Shown: piece by piece, positions 17,469 to 37,670 of the stretch | Layout of the letters: each line of letters starts with the position of its first letter | How positions within the stretch are numbered: position 1 is the first letter of the stretch | Assembly: GCF_024213195.1 (NCBI RefSeq) | Contig: NZ_JANAVF010000008.1 | Coordinates: 62,001 to 126,000 of the forward strand | DNA length: 64,000 nucleotides | DNA from: Streptomyces sp. TBY4 | Lineage (GTDB): Bacteria; Actinomycetota; Actinomycetes; Streptomycetales; Streptomycetaceae | Reading direction: 5' to 3' | Translations under genes and position numbers: made by a program | The notes under the pieces: generated by a model | Told to the model about the DNA's origin: nothing | Database searches by the model: none | What the model saw: only the letters and a program-made list of their open reading frames with translations

Positions 17469-19256
17469 GTGAGCACCACGGACACTCGGGTCGCCCCGGC
17501 AACCCTGCGTACGACGACCGGACGTGAAGCAGCCCGATGGGTCGTGGCCAACTGCCGCACGATGCCATGGCTGACGTCCGGCGCCGTACTCAGCACGGTC
17601 GCCGGGGCGGCTCTGCAGATGCTCCCGGTCCTGCTGCTCGGCCGGGTGGTCGACGCGGTGACCGGGGGCGAATCTCGTTCGGTCCTGGTCACGATCGGGG
17701 CCTGGATGGTGGCCGCCGCGCTCCTCGGCGCGGCGGCCACCGCCCTGTCCGCCTACCTGATCGGGCGGCTCGGCGCCGACCTGCTCGCGGACCTGCGCGA
17801 AGGCGCCGTACGGGCCGTCCTGGGCATGCCCAGCGCCCGGGTCGAGCAAGTGGGCCGCGGTGACGTGCTCTCCCGGGTCGGCGACGACGTCGCCGTCCTG
17901 TCCAAGGGCATCCGGTCGGCCATCCCCACGGTGTTCTCCGCGGGGGTCCTGGTGGCCATCGCCACCATCGGCATGTTCGGCCTCGACTGGCGGCTCGGCC
18001 TGGCCGGCGCCTGTGCGCTCCCGGCCTACGGGCTGGCCCTGCGCTGGTACCTGCCCCGGTCGGCCCCGCTCTACCAGAAGCGCGCGGTGGCCCAGGCCGA
18101 GCGCGCGCAGGCGCTGATCAGCGGGCTCAACGGGATCGAGACGGTACGGGCGCACCGCCTGGAGGAGGCCTTCCGCGAGAAGGTCTCCGAGGATTCGCGG
18201 CGGGTGCGGGACCTCGGCATCGAGGTGTTCCACTTCTTCGGCCGGTTCGTCGGCCGGGAGAACCGGGCGGAGTTCATCGGTCTCACCCTGATCCTCGTGG
18301 TGGGCTACGTCCTGCTGGAGACCGGATCCGCCAGCCTCGGTGAGGTGGCGGCGGCGCCGCTGGTGTTCCACCGCCTGTTCACACCGCTGGGCGCGATCAT
18401 GTTCACCTTCGACGAGGCCCAGAAGTCGGGCGCGAGCCTGACCCGGCTCGTCGGGGTGCTGGCGGAGTCCACCGAGGACCGGCTGGTGGGCGACTCGTCC
18501 GCCGCGCCGGAGGACCGGGAGTCGTGCCCGGTGACGGTGAAGGGGCTGACCTTCCGTTACCCGGGTTCCGAGGGGCCGGTCCTGAGCGACGTCAGCCTGA
18601 CGATCCCGGCGGGCGGCTCGCTGGCCCTGGTGGGCGCGACGGGCGCCGGCAAGACGACCCTGGCCGCGCTCATCGCCGGTATCGGCACCCCGGAGGCCGG
18701 GTCGGTGCGGATCGGTCCGACCGACCTCGCCGATCTGGACGAGGCCGCGGCGAGGGCTCTGGTGAGCATCCTGACCCAGGAGACGCACGTGTTCTCCGGG
18801 CCGCTCGCCGACGACCTCCGCCTGGCCGCGCCGGAGGCCACCGACGCCGAACTGCTGGCCGCGCTGGGCATCGTAGGCGCGGCGGAGTGGGTCGAAGCGC
18901 TCCCCGAGGGGCTGCACACCGCGGTCGGTGAGGGCGGTGCCCGGCTGGACGGCACGAAGGTCGCCCAGGTGGCCCTGGCCCGGCTGGTGCTGGGGCGGGC
19001 GCCCGTGGTGGTGCTCGACGAGTCGACCGCGGAGGCGGGCAGCGAGGGCGCCGCTGAACTGGAGCGGGCCGTGCTGGCCGCCTGCGCCGGTCGGACCACG
19101 CTGTTCGTGGCCCACCGGCTGACCCAGGCGGTGGCGGCCGACCGGATCGCCGTGCTGGATGCGGGACGCGTCGTGGAGCTGGGCACGCACGAGGAGTTGG
19201 TGGCCCTGGGCGGCCGCTACGCGCGACTCTGGCGAGCCTGGAGAGACGCTAGTTAG
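17469..19256 (+). CDS. cchG: ABC exporter half-transporter with degenerate signature motif
   Basis: 595 residues, start GTG 17469, 2 nt after the cchF stop. N-terminal transmembrane domain (about 35-310, six helices) fused to a nucleotide-binding domain (about 345-590). Walker A GATGAGKTT, Q-loop ILTQET, Walker B VVVLDES and switch His in VAHRL are intact, but the signature reads RLDGTKVAQ instead of LSGGQ. CchI at 30.3 kb shows the reverse pattern, so the two probably form a heterodimer with one working ATP site. Expected role: export of apo-coelichelin. Substrate is inferred from context. Confidence 0.9.
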   Translation: MSTTDTRVAPATLRTTTGREAARWVVANCRTMPWLTSGAVLSTVAGAALQMLPVLLLGRVVDAVTGGESRSVLVTIGAWMVAAALLGAAATALSAYLIGRLGADLLADLREGAVRAVLGMPSARVEQVGRGDVLSRVGDDVAVLSKGIRSAIPTVFSAGVLVAIATIGMFGLDWRLGLAGACALPAYGLALRWYLPRSAPLYQKRAVAQAERAQALISGLNGIETVRAHRLEEAFREKVSEDSRRVRDLGIEVFHFFGRFVGRENRAEFIGLTLILVVGYVLLETGSASLGEVAAAPLVFHRLFTPLGAIMFTFDEAQKSGASLTRLVGVLAESTEDRLVGDSSAAPEDRESCPVTVKGLTFRYPGSEGPVLSDVSLTIPAGGSLALVGATGAGKTTLAALIAGIGTPEAGSVRIGPTDLADLDEAAARALVSILTQETHVFSGPLADDLRLAAPEATDAELLAALGIVGAAEWVEALPEGLHTAVGEGGARLDGTKVAQVALARLVLGRAPVVVLDESTAEAGSEGAAELERAVLAACAGRTTLFVAHRLTQAVAADRIAVLDAGRVVELGTHEELVALGGRYARLWRAWRDAS

Positions 19257-19286
19257 GTCACCCTAATTTAGGTTAGGCTAGCCTTC
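19253..19286. promoter_or_regulatory. Tandem iron boxes before cchH
   Basis: TTAGGTCACCCTAA (19253-19266) overlaps the cchG stop codon and is followed at 19268-19286 by TTAGGTTAGGCTAGCCTTC, which matches the consensus at 16 of 19 positions. The second box ends only 13 nt before the GTG at 19300, so repression should be tight and the leader very short. Confidence 0.8.
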
Positions 19287-19299
19287 GTACCTTGGAAGG

Positions 19300-30268
<10,969 letters not shown>

Positions 30269-30282
<14 letters not shown>

Positions 30283-31972
30283 CGTCCAGAGATCCCGCCG
30301 CGCGGGATCCGACATCCTCCGGACCGCCATACGGCGCAATGTCGGCGCCATGGTCTGGGGCACCGTCCTCATGGGCCTGTACCAGGCGGGCGAGACGGCC
30401 TTCCCGATCGCGCTCGGCATGATCGTCGACCACACGATGAGCGGGGGCAGCCCCGGGGCGCTCGCCCTGGCGATCGCCGCGCTGGCCGTGATCATCACGA
30501 CCGTGTCGCTGTCGTGGCGGTTCGGGATGCGCATCCTGCAGAAGGCCAACACCACCGAGGCCCACCGCTGGAGGGTGCGGGTCGCGTCCTGCGGCCTCCA
30601 GCCGGTGGCCCGGGACGTGGACCTCAAGTCCGGCGAGGTGCTCACCATCGCCACCGAGGACGCCGACCAGACCGCCGACATCGTCGAGGTCGTACCGATG
30701 CTGATCAGTTCCTCGGTCGCGCTGGTGGTCGCGGCGGTGGCACTGGGCCTGGCGGACTTCCGGCTCGGCCTGCTGGTCATGGTCGGAACGGCTCTGATCC
30801 TCTCGACGCTCAGCGTGATGTCGAAGCGGATCGGCAGCAGCACCCAGGAGCAGCAGGCCCGGGTGGCCCGGGCGGGTGCGAAGGTCGCCGACCTGATCAC
30901 CGGCCTGCGCCCGCTGCACGGCTTCGGCGGCAACCACGCGGCGTTCCGGTCCTACCGGAAGGTCAGCACGGAGGCGAAGGAACAGTCGATCACCGTCGCC
31001 CGGGTGAACGGCGTCTACACGGGCACCGCGCTCGGCCTGAACGCCACCCTGGCCGCCTCGGTGACCCTGACCGCGGGCTGGCTGGCCTTCGAGGGGCAGA
31101 TCAGCATCGGTGAGCTCGTCATGGCCGTGGGCTTGGCGCAGTTCATCATGGAACCGCTCCGGCTGTTCTCGGACATGCCCAAGTACGTGATGATGGCGCG
31201 CGCCTCGGCGGAGCGGATGGCCCTCGTGCTGTCCGCCCCGCCGGTGGCCGCCCCCGGGACGGCCCGTCCGGCACCGGGCGGGGACCTGGAGGTCGACTGC
31301 GTCCGGTACGAGTCCCTCCAGGGGCTGAAGTTCCGCGTCCCGGCGGGCCAGTTCACCGCGATCGCGGTCTACCAGCCGCGCGCCGCGGCCGAGCTCGCCT
31401 CGATCCTGGCCGTGAACGTGCCGCCGACCGCGTACGACGGAACGGTGCGGCTCGGCGGGCGGGACCTCGCGGAACTGTCGGTCGAGGCGGTCCGCGAGCT
31501 CATGCTGGTGAACCCGTACGACGGGGAGATCTTCGCGGGGACCCTGCGCACGAACATCGATCCGTCGGGCACCAGCCGGACGGTGCCCGAGGCCGTGGAG
31601 GCCTCCATGCTGACCGATGTCGTCGCCCTGCACCGGCAGGGACTCGACTACGAGGTCCGCGACCGCGGTTCGAACCTCTCCGGCGGGCAGCGCCAGCGGC
31701 TCTCGCTGGCCCGCGCGCTGGCCGCGGACTCCGACGTGCTCGTGCTGCGCGACCCGACCACGGCCGTGGACGCAGTCACCGAGCAGCTCGTCGCGCGCAA
31801 GATGGCGGAGCTGCGCCGGGGCCGTACCACCGTGGTCATCACCAGCAGCCCGGCCCTGCTCGATGCCGCCGACCGGGTCCTCGTCCTGGACGACGGGGTC
31901 GTCGCGGCCGAGGGCACGCACCGGCACTTGCTGGCCACCGATGCGGCGTACTGCGCGGCGGTCACGCGGTGA
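30269..31972 (+). CDS. cchI: ABC exporter half-transporter with degenerate ATP site
   Basis: 567 residues from ATG 30269, overlapping the end of cchH by 14 nt. Six-helix membrane domain (about 25-305) plus nucleotide-binding domain. The Walker A region reads IAVYQPRAAAELAS with no GxxGxGKS, and Walker B reads VLVLRDPTT, lacking the Asp-Glu pair, while the signature NLSGGQRQR is perfect. This complements CchG, which has good Walker motifs and a bad signature. A CchG-CchI heterodimer would have one consensus ATP site (CchG Walker with CchI signature) and one dead site. Likely exports apo-coelichelin. It ends at a very strong hairpin. Confidence 0.92.
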
Positions 31973-31995
31973 GTTCCTGAGCGGGTGAACACGAA

Positions 31996-32036
31996 GGGGC
32001 CCGGGGGCCCGGCGATTCGCCGGGCCCCCGGGCCCC
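31996..32036. terminator. Near-perfect long hairpin between cchI and cchJ
   Basis: The 20-base arm starting GGGGCCCGGGGG (31996-32015) is complementary to 32017-32036, leaving a minimal loop. It lies between convergent genes and should stop transcription in both directions. Confidence 0.88.
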
Positions 32037-32059
32037 CTTGTCGTCAGACCGTCAGACCG

Positions 32060-33175
32060 TCAGGCCAGCGCCCAGGCGACGTCCCGGAGCAGGGCCTCTC
32101 GCCAGCCCGCCCGGTCGTGGCCGGACGGCGACCTGGAGATCCGTACGGTCGCACCGGCCTGTTCCGTGAGGGCCTCGACCAGTTCGCAGTGGGGGAGCAT
32201 GCGCGTCTCGTGCTCGCCGAGGTCGAAGGCGATCCGCAGCCCGGACGGGGCGGGGCGTTCGCGCAGCCGCGCGGCGATGGCGCCGCCGCGCGGGCCGCCC
32301 AGGGGGTCCGGCAGGTCCGAGGCCTCCGGCGTCCACCAGAACGACCCCGACTGGCAGGCGACCCGGGACACCAGCTCGGGGAACTCCGTCGCCGCGTACA
32401 GCGCGCTCAGACCGCCGAGGCTCTGCCCCGCGACCACCAGCCGGTGCAGGTCCGCGGGCACCCCGCTGTCGGCGACCAGCGGCAGCAGTTCGTCCCGTAC
32501 CGCCTCCCACAGCTCGGGCCGGCAACCGAACTCCGCCGACCGGTCCTTGGTGGGCAGGAACACCAGCGTGGCCGGGGGCATCTCGCCGGCCTCGAAGGCC
32601 GCGTCGAAGGCGGTCATCGCCGGGTGCAGGTACAGCCAGTCGTCCCCGTCGAGCAGCAGTACCACCGGTCCGCCGCCGCCCACCGGGTGGACCCGTACGG
32701 TGCGCTTGCCGCCGAGCCGTTCGCTCGCCCAGCGGATCCGGGTGCGCGGCAGCGGCAGTACGTCGTCGGCGCCCACGGCGGGCCAGTACGGCTGGGGCGG
32801 AAGGTCCGGGGTGGCGACGATGGACCGGTCGCCGCCGGCCCGGAGGGGGTTGAGGGGGTCGGCGTAGGACGATCCGTCATCCGCGAGGAACCGGTAGGTC
32901 ACCCGGAGCCGCGCCGGCATGCGCACCTCGGCGTACCAGCAGTCCGTGTCACGCCACCGGAGCAGCGCGACCGGGTCCGACCAGCTCTCGAAGTCGATGA
33001 CGATCGGGGAGCCGCGCCACAGGAACAGGGTGACCCAACCGCCGTCGCCGGAAGGCGCGGACGCGGGAGTCGCGGCCTCCCAGAACTCATCGGTGCCGGG
33101 CGTGCCGGGCAGGTCGAACGCGGCGAAGGGGCTCTCCGAGCCGTCCTCGGCCAGGATCCGTTCGAGTGCACGCAT
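32060..33175 (-). CDS. cchJ: Siderophore esterase (Fes/IroE-like)
   Basis: 371 residues. N-terminal beta-rich domain typical of enterochelin esterases, then an alpha/beta hydrolase of the esterase D type: nucleophile Ser in VVAGQSLGGLSALYA (about residue 235), acid near DLGEHE and His in SPSGHDRAGW. In S. coelicolor CchJ is placed in coelichelin assembly or release because CchH lacks a TE; hydrolysis of the ferric siderophore in the cytosol is the other option. Minus strand, divergent from cchK with a shared iron box. RBS AGGAGA lies close to ATG 33173-33175. Confidence 0.92.
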   Translation of the reverse strand: MRALERILAEDGSESPFAAFDLPGTPGTDEFWEAATPASAPSGDGGWVTLFLWRGSPIVIDFESWSDPVALLRWRDTDCWYAEVRMPARLRVTYRFLADDGSSYADPLNPLRAGGDRSIVATPDLPPQPYWPAVGADDVLPLPRTRIRWASERLGGKRTVRVHPVGGGGPVVLLLDGDDWLYLHPAMTAFDAAFEAGEMPPATLVFLPTKDRSAEFGCRPELWEAVRDELLPLVADSGVPADLHRLVVAGQSLGGLSALYAATEFPELVSRVACQSGSFWWTPEASDLPDPLGGPRGGAIAARLRERPAPSGLRIAFDLGEHETRMLPHCELVEALTEQAGATVRISRSPSGHDRAGWREALLRDVAWALA

Positions 33176-33220
33176 CGGTGTCTCCTTGTGAGGGGGAAGG
33201 GGAAACGTTAAGCTTTATAA

Positions 33221-33239
33221 TTAGGCGAGCCTAACCTAA
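33221..33239. promoter_or_regulatory. Iron box shared by cchJ and cchK
   Basis: TTAGGCGAGCCTAACCTAA matches the consensus at 16 of 19 positions. It is 46 nt from the cchJ start and about 120 nt from cchK. Confidence 0.85.
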
Positions 33240-33361
33240 GTGGTTGGCTCTCTTCATTCCCGATCGACCTTTCCCACGGGCACGGCGCCCGCTGTCGGAC
33301 CGTGCGCGCCGCACGCCGACGCCACCCGCCGGTCCCATCGGGCTCCTGGAGGAACCCCAGT

Positions 33362-33574
33362 ATGAGCACCAACCCGTTCGACGATGCCGACGGCCGTTTC
33401 CTGGTCCTGGTGAACGACGAGGGTCAGCACTCCCTCTGGCCCTCCTTCGCCGAGGCTCCCGGCGGGTGGTCGGTCGCCCTCGCCGAGACCACCCGTGACG
33501 CCTGCCTGGAGTTCATCGAGTCGAGCTGGACCGACCTGCGCCCCCGCTCCCTCGCGGCGGCCGTCGAAGCCTGA
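33362..33574 (+). CDS. cchK: MbtH-like NRPS helper protein
   Basis: 70 residues from ATG 33362 with GGAGGAA upstream. The MbtH signature is clear: NPFDDADGRFLVLVNDEGQH, SLWPSF, PGGW and the C-terminal WTDLRP. MbtH proteins bind the A domain and are needed for its folding or adenylation activity, here the CchH A domains. The in-frame extension upstream runs through the promoter region and is rejected. Confidence 0.97.
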   Translation: MSTNPFDDADGRFLVLVNDEGQHSLWPSFAEAPGGWSVALAETTRDACLEFIESSWTDLRPRSLAAAVEA

Positions 33575-33619
33575 ACGGGGTCGCCCCGCGGGTGAACGCC
33601 CCTGTGGGGAACCGGTGTA

Positions 33620-33659
33620 CGGCCCCGGACGCGCCGCGCTCGCGGTGTGCCCGGGGCCG
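33620..33659. terminator. Hairpin after cchK
   Basis: CGGCCCCGG (33620-33628) pairs with CCGGGGCCG (33651-33659) around a 22-nt loop, between cchK and the next iron box. No T tract. Confidence 0.5.
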
Positions 33660-33695
33660 CTCCGTGCCGGGAAGTGCGAGCAGAACCGAGCTAAA

Positions 33696-33714
33696 TTAGG
33701 TTAGGCTAAGCTAA
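33696..33714. promoter_or_regulatory. Iron box before the hydrolase-argCJBD run
   Basis: TTAGGTTAGGCTAAGCTAA matches the consensus at 18 of 19 positions, the best in the window. It lies 51 nt before the ATG of the PhzD-like gene. Confidence 0.88.
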
Positions 33715-33765
33715 CTGCGCAGACGTTGTGCGGAGCCGCTCGCGGCATCAGGGGAGGGGATCGTC

Positions 33766-34434
33766 ATGGGCCTGCCGGTCATCGGTTCCTATCCCATGCC
33801 CGACCGTGCCGCCCTGCCCCGGTCCTGCGCCTCCTGGGCCATCGACCCCGGCCGCGCCGCACTCCTCGTCCACGACATGCAGAACCACTTCGTGGGGGAA
33901 CTCCCCACGGACAGGTCCCCGGTCGTGGAACTCGTCGAGAACATCACGGCACTTCGGGCCCTCGCCACGGCGCTGGGAATTCCGATCTTCTTCACCGCCG
34001 AGCCGGCCGCCCAGCCGCCGGGCCAGCGCGGCCTCGCCGCCGACGTCTGGGGGCCGGGCATCGGGGACGGGACCGACGCCGCCGCGATCATCCCGCCGCT
34101 CACCCCGCGGCCGGGCGAGCGCGTACTGGCCAACGTGCGCCACAACGCCTTCCTCCGCAGCCACTTGGGGAGGCTGCTGCGTTCGGAGGGGCGTGACCAG
34201 CTGATCGTCTGCGGGGTCCACGCCCACCTCGGCGTCCTCCTGACGGCTGCCGACGCCTTCATGAACGACATCCAGCCCTTCGTGGTCGCCGACGCCGTCG
34301 CCGACCTCTCCGCCGAGGAGCACGAGATGGCCCTGCGCTGGGCCGCCCGCAGCGCGGTGGTGTGCACGACCGAGACCCTGCTCCGCGAGCTGCTGCTCGG
34401 CGAAGGGTCCCGAAGCGTGCGCAAGGACGCCTGA
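33766..34434 (+). CDS. Isochorismatase-family hydrolase, PhzD-like, Lys replaced
   Basis: 222 residues, RBS GGGGAGGGG before ATG 33766. Clearly of the isochorismatase fold and nearest to PhzD (ADIC hydrolase): LLVHDMQNHF with the catalytic Asp, AADVWGPGI, CGVHAHLGVL, DAFMNDIQPFVVADAVAD. The usual catalytic Lys in TKWRYSAF is replaced: the segment reads ANVRHNAF, with Asn at the Lys position. No PhzE, EntC, EntA or DhbE homologue is in the window, so a catecholate or phenazine pathway is unsupported. It may act on a different substrate or have lost activity. The iron box upstream and the 79-nt gap to argC suggest it leads an iron-repressed hydrolase-argCJBD transcript. Confidence 0.85.
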   Translation: MGLPVIGSYPMPDRAALPRSCASWAIDPGRAALLVHDMQNHFVGELPTDRSPVVELVENITALRALATALGIPIFFTAEPAAQPPGQRGLAADVWGPGIGDGTDAAAIIPPLTPRPGERVLANVRHNAFLRSHLGRLLRSEGRDQLIVCGVHAHLGVLLTAADAFMNDIQPFVVADAVADLSAEEHEMALRWAARSAVVCTTETLLRELLLGEGSRSVRKDA

Positions 34435-34513
34435 GCGCGTCCCGCCGACGCCCGCACCGCGGCGCCTCCCTGCGCCGTAGGCGCCCACACGAACCGAGAG
34501 AGAGCGGAAGAAC

Positions 34514-35551
34514 ATGACCGTACGGGTCGCGGTGGCCGGTGCCAGCGGCTACGCGGGCGGGGAGCTGCTCCGCCTGCTGAGCTCGCACCCCGCCGTCGAG
34601 ATCGGTGCGCTGACCGCGCACAGCAGTGCGGGGCGTCCGCTGGGAACCGTGCAGCCGCAGCTTCCGGAGTTCGCCGAGCGGATCCTCCTGGACACCTCGG
34701 CCGCCTCCCTGCGCGGCCACGACGTCGTCTTCCTCGCCCTGCCGCACGGCCAATCGGGCGCCCTGGCAGCAGAGTTGGAGCCCGGCACCCTGGTGGTGGA
34801 CTGCGGCGCCGACTTCCGGCTGCGGGACCCGGCGGCCTGGGAGCGGTTCTACGGCAGCGCCCACGCCGGCACCTGGCCCTATGGCCTGCCGGAACTGCCC
34901 GGAGCGCGTGCAGAGTTGAAGGGTGCCACCCGGATCGCCGTTCCCGGCTGCTACCCCACGGCCGTCACCCTGGCCCTGTTCCCCGCCTACGCGGCCCACC
35001 TGGTCGAGCCCGAAGCCGTCATCGTCGCCGCCAGCGGAACCTCCGGCGCCGGACGCGCCCTCAAGACGCACCTCCTCGGCACCGAAGTGATGGGCTCCAT
35101 GAGCCCGTACGGAGTCGGCGGCAGCCACCGGCACACCCCGGAGATCGCCCAGAACCTGTCCCGCACGGCGGGCACGGACGTGACGGTCTCCTTCACGCCC
35201 ACCCTGGCGCCCATGCCCCGGGGCATCCTCGCCACCTGTTCGGCCCGGCTGAGCCCGGCCGCCGAGGCGCTCGCGGAGGACGACGTGCGCGCCGTGTTCG
35301 AAGCCGCGTACGCCGACAGGCCGTTCGTGCGGCTGCTGCCGCCCGGCCAGTGGCCCACCACCGCCGCCGTCCTCGGCTCGAACACCGCCCAGGTGCAGAT
35401 CGCCGTGGACCCGGACGCCCGCAGGCTGATCTGCGTGAGCGCCATCGACAACCTGACGAAGGGCACCGCCGGTGGCGCGGTGCAGAGCATGAACATAGCC
35501 CTCGGCCTGCCGGAACGGCTGGGCCTGCCCATGAATGGAGTGGCTCCGTGA
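34514..35551 (+). CDS. argC: N-acetyl-gamma-glutamyl-phosphate reductase
   Basis: 345 residues, start ATG 34514 with GGAAGA upstream. N-terminal NAD(P)-binding VAGASGYAGGELLRLL, catalytic Cys in AVPGCYPTAV, then GTSGAGRALK and GSHRHTPEI. It reduces N-acetylglutamyl phosphate in ornithine synthesis. No ARG-box-like palindrome is visible in the 79-nt gap before it; the nearest regulatory site is the iron box in front of the PhzD-like gene. Its TGA overlaps the GTG of argJ. Confidence 0.97.
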   Translation: MTVRVAVAGASGYAGGELLRLLSSHPAVEIGALTAHSSAGRPLGTVQPQLPEFAERILLDTSAASLRGHDVVFLALPHGQSGALAAELEPGTLVVDCGADFRLRDPAAWERFYGSAHAGTWPYGLPELPGARAELKGATRIAVPGCYPTAVTLALFPAYAAHLVEPEAVIVAASGTSGAGRALKTHLLGTEVMGSMSPYGVGGSHRHTPEIAQNLSRTAGTDVTVSFTPTLAPMPRGILATCSARLSPAAEALAEDDVRAVFEAAYADRPFVRLLPPGQWPTTAAVLGSNTAQVQIAVDPDARRLICVSAIDNLTKGTAGGAVQSMNIALGLPERLGLPMNGVAP

Positions 35552-36699
35552 GTGTGACCGCCGCCCGCGGATTCCTGGCAGGCGCCGTGCGCGCCGGCAT
35601 CAAGGAGTCCGGTGACCCGGACCTGGCCCTGGTGGTGAACCGGGGGCCGTCGCGCACCGCCGCCGGCGTCTTCACCTCGAACCGCGTGCAGGCCGCGCCC
35701 GTACGCTGGTCCCGCCGCGTGCTCGACGACGGACGGATCTCCGCCGTTGTCCTCAACTCCGGTGGCGCGAACGCCTGTACGGGCCCCGGTGGCGCGGAGG
35801 ACGCGCGGGCGATGGCGGAGCGCACCGCGGCGGTCGTGGAGGTCGCCGCGGACGAGGTCGCGGTCTGCTCCACCGGCCTGATCGGCGTCCGGCTCCCGAT
35901 GGACCGGGTGACGGCCGGCATCACCGCCGCCGCGGTCCGGCTGTCGCCCGAGGGCGGCGAGGAGGCGGCCGTCGCGATCAAGACGACGGACTCCGTCCAC
36001 AAGACGGCGGTGGCCGCCGGCCCCGGCTGGACGGTGGGGGGCATGGCGAAGGGCGCCGGGATGCTCGCCCCGGGACTCGCCACCATGCTGGTCGTCCTGA
36101 CCACGGACGCCGACGCGGGCGCCGGGGCACTCGATGCGGCGCTGCGCGAAGCGGTCCGCACCACGTTCGACCGGGTGGACTCGGACGGCTGCATGTCCAC
36201 CAACGACACCGTGCTGCTGCTCGCCTCGGGCAGCTCGGGGATCACGCCCGCACCCGCGGAGCTCACCGCCGCCGTGCACGCCGTGTGCCGGGACCTGGCG
36301 CTCCAGTTGGTGGCGGACGCCGAGGGCGCGTCCAAGGAGATCGAGGTCTCCGTCGTGGGTGCGGCCACGGAAGAGGACGCCGTGGAGGTGGGCCGCTCGG
36401 TGGCCCGCAACAACCTCCTCAAGTGCGCACTGCACGGCGAGGACCCGAACTGGGGCCGCGTGCTGTCCGCGATCGGCACCACCGCGGCCGTCTTCGACGC
36501 GGACCGGCTGGACGTGGCGATCAACGACGTCTGGGTGTGCCGGGACGGAGCCGAGGGAGAGCCGCGGGACAAGGTGGACCTGTCCGGCCGCCGGATCACC
36601 ATCACCGTGGACCTGCGCTCCGGTGACTCCTCGGCCGTCATCTGGACCAACGACCTGACGGCCGAGTACGTGCACGAGAACAGCGCCTACAGCTCGTGA
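35548..36699 (+). CDS. argJ: Glutamate N-acetyltransferase / ornithine acetyltransferase
   Basis: 383 residues from GTG 35548 (GTGA overlap with argC). The autoproteolysis site is visible as KGAGMLAPGLATMLVV, with the Thr of the AT pair becoming the nucleophile of the beta chain. N-terminal TAARGFLAGAVRAGIK and C-terminal GEDPNWGRVLSAIG and NSAYSS are typical. It transfers acetyl from acetylornithine to glutamate, closing the cyclic pathway, so N-acetylglutamate synthase is needed only to prime it. Followed directly by argB. Confidence 0.97.
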   Translation: MSVTAARGFLAGAVRAGIKESGDPDLALVVNRGPSRTAAGVFTSNRVQAAPVRWSRRVLDDGRISAVVLNSGGANACTGPGGAEDARAMAERTAAVVEVAADEVAVCSTGLIGVRLPMDRVTAGITAAAVRLSPEGGEEAAVAIKTTDSVHKTAVAAGPGWTVGGMAKGAGMLAPGLATMLVVLTTDADAGAGALDAALREAVRTTFDRVDSDGCMSTNDTVLLLASGSSGITPAPAELTAAVHAVCRDLALQLVADAEGASKEIEVSVVGAATEEDAVEVGRSVARNNLLKCALHGEDPNWGRVLSAIGTTAAVFDADRLDVAINDVWVCRDGAEGEPRDKVDLSGRRITITVDLRSGDSSAVIWTNDLTAEYVHENSAYSS

Positions 36700-36725
36700 A
36701 CGGGACCGAGGCGACGGAGGAGACG

Positions 36726-37670
36726 ATGGCGGGGGAGACGATGCGCAAGCAGACGCGGGACACTGTGCCGGTCACCGTGCCGGAACCCCGGGACCTGCCC
36801 TGGCTGGAGCAGCTCCAAGGCCGGACGGTCGTCGTCAAGTTCGGCGGCAACGCCATGGTGGACCCCTCCGCGCACCGGACGTTCGCCCAGGACGTCGTGG
36901 AGCTGTGGCACGCGGGCCTGCGGCCCGTCGTCGTCCACGGGGGCGGTCCCCAGATCAGCGCACTGCTCGACCGGCTCGGCCTGGAGACCCGCTTCGAGGC
37001 CGGGATGCGGGTGACCACGCCGGAGACGATGGACGTGGTGCGCATGGTGCTCACCGGCAAGGTCCAGCGCGAACTGGTCGGGGCCATCAACGCCCACGGG
37101 CCGTTCGCCGTCGGCCTGTCGGGCGAGGACGCCCACACGATGACCGCCGTACGCCGCCCTGCCTGGGTCGACGGCCTGCCGGTGGACATCGGCCTGGTCG
37201 GCGACATCGTGGACGTGGACGCCGCGACGATCGCCGGCCTGCTGGAGCAGGGACGCATCCCCGTGGTCTCACCCGTCGCGCGCGGCGAGGACGGCCAGGT
37301 CTACAACGTCAACGCGGACCTCGCGGCCTCGGCCCTGGCCGTGGCCCTCGGGGCCGACCGGCTGGTGGTGATGACCGACGTCGAGGGGCTGTACGCGGAC
37401 TGGCCGCACAGCACCGAGGTGATCGACCGCCTCACGGCCGGCGAACTGGACGCCCTGCTGCCGGAGCTCGCGAGCGGCATGCTCCCCAAGATGGAGGGCT
37501 GCCTGCGCGCCGTACGGGCGGGCGTCGCCAAGGCGCAGGTCATCGACGGCCGGGCGCCGCACGCGCTGCTGCGCGGAGTCTTCACCGAGGGCGGACCCGG
37601 CACCACGGTGGTGCCGGACGAGGAACCCGGCCCGGAGGGGCCGGGCGGGGACAAGGGGGACGGCGCGTGA
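36726..37670 (+). CDS. argB: Acetylglutamate kinase
   Basis: 314 residues from ATG 36726, chosen for GGAGGA about 5 nt upstream; a GTG at 36696 overlapping the argJ stop would add 10 residues. Amino-acid kinase fold: VVVKFGGNAM, VVVHGGGPQIS, NVNADLAASALA and the C-terminal GMLPKMEGCLRAV, which belongs to the arginine-sensitive type. It phosphorylates N-acetylglutamate. The C-terminal PDEEPGPEGPGGDKG tail is a low-complexity extension. Stop overlaps the argD start (GTGA). Confidence 0.96.
   Translation: MAGETMRKQTRDTVPVTVPEPRDLPWLEQLQGRTVVVKFGGNAMVDPSAHRTFAQDVVELWHAGLRPVVVHGGGPQISALLDRLGLETRFEAGMRVTTPETMDVVRMVLTGKVQRELVGAINAHGPFAVGLSGEDAHTMTAVRRPAWVDGLPVDIGLVGDIVDVDAATIAGLLEQGRIPVVSPVARGEDGQVYNVNADLAASALAVALGADRLVVMTDVEGLYADWPHSTEVIDRLTAGELDALLPELASGMLPKMEGCLRAVRAGVAKAQVIDGRAPHALLRGVFTEGGPGTTVVPDEEPGPEGPGGDKGDGA

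Noticed and set aside
33766..34434. Catecholate siderophore or phenazine pathway
   Set aside because: Only one PhzD-like protein is present; no isochorismate synthase, DHB dehydrogenase, ADIC synthase or aryl-activating enzyme is visible.
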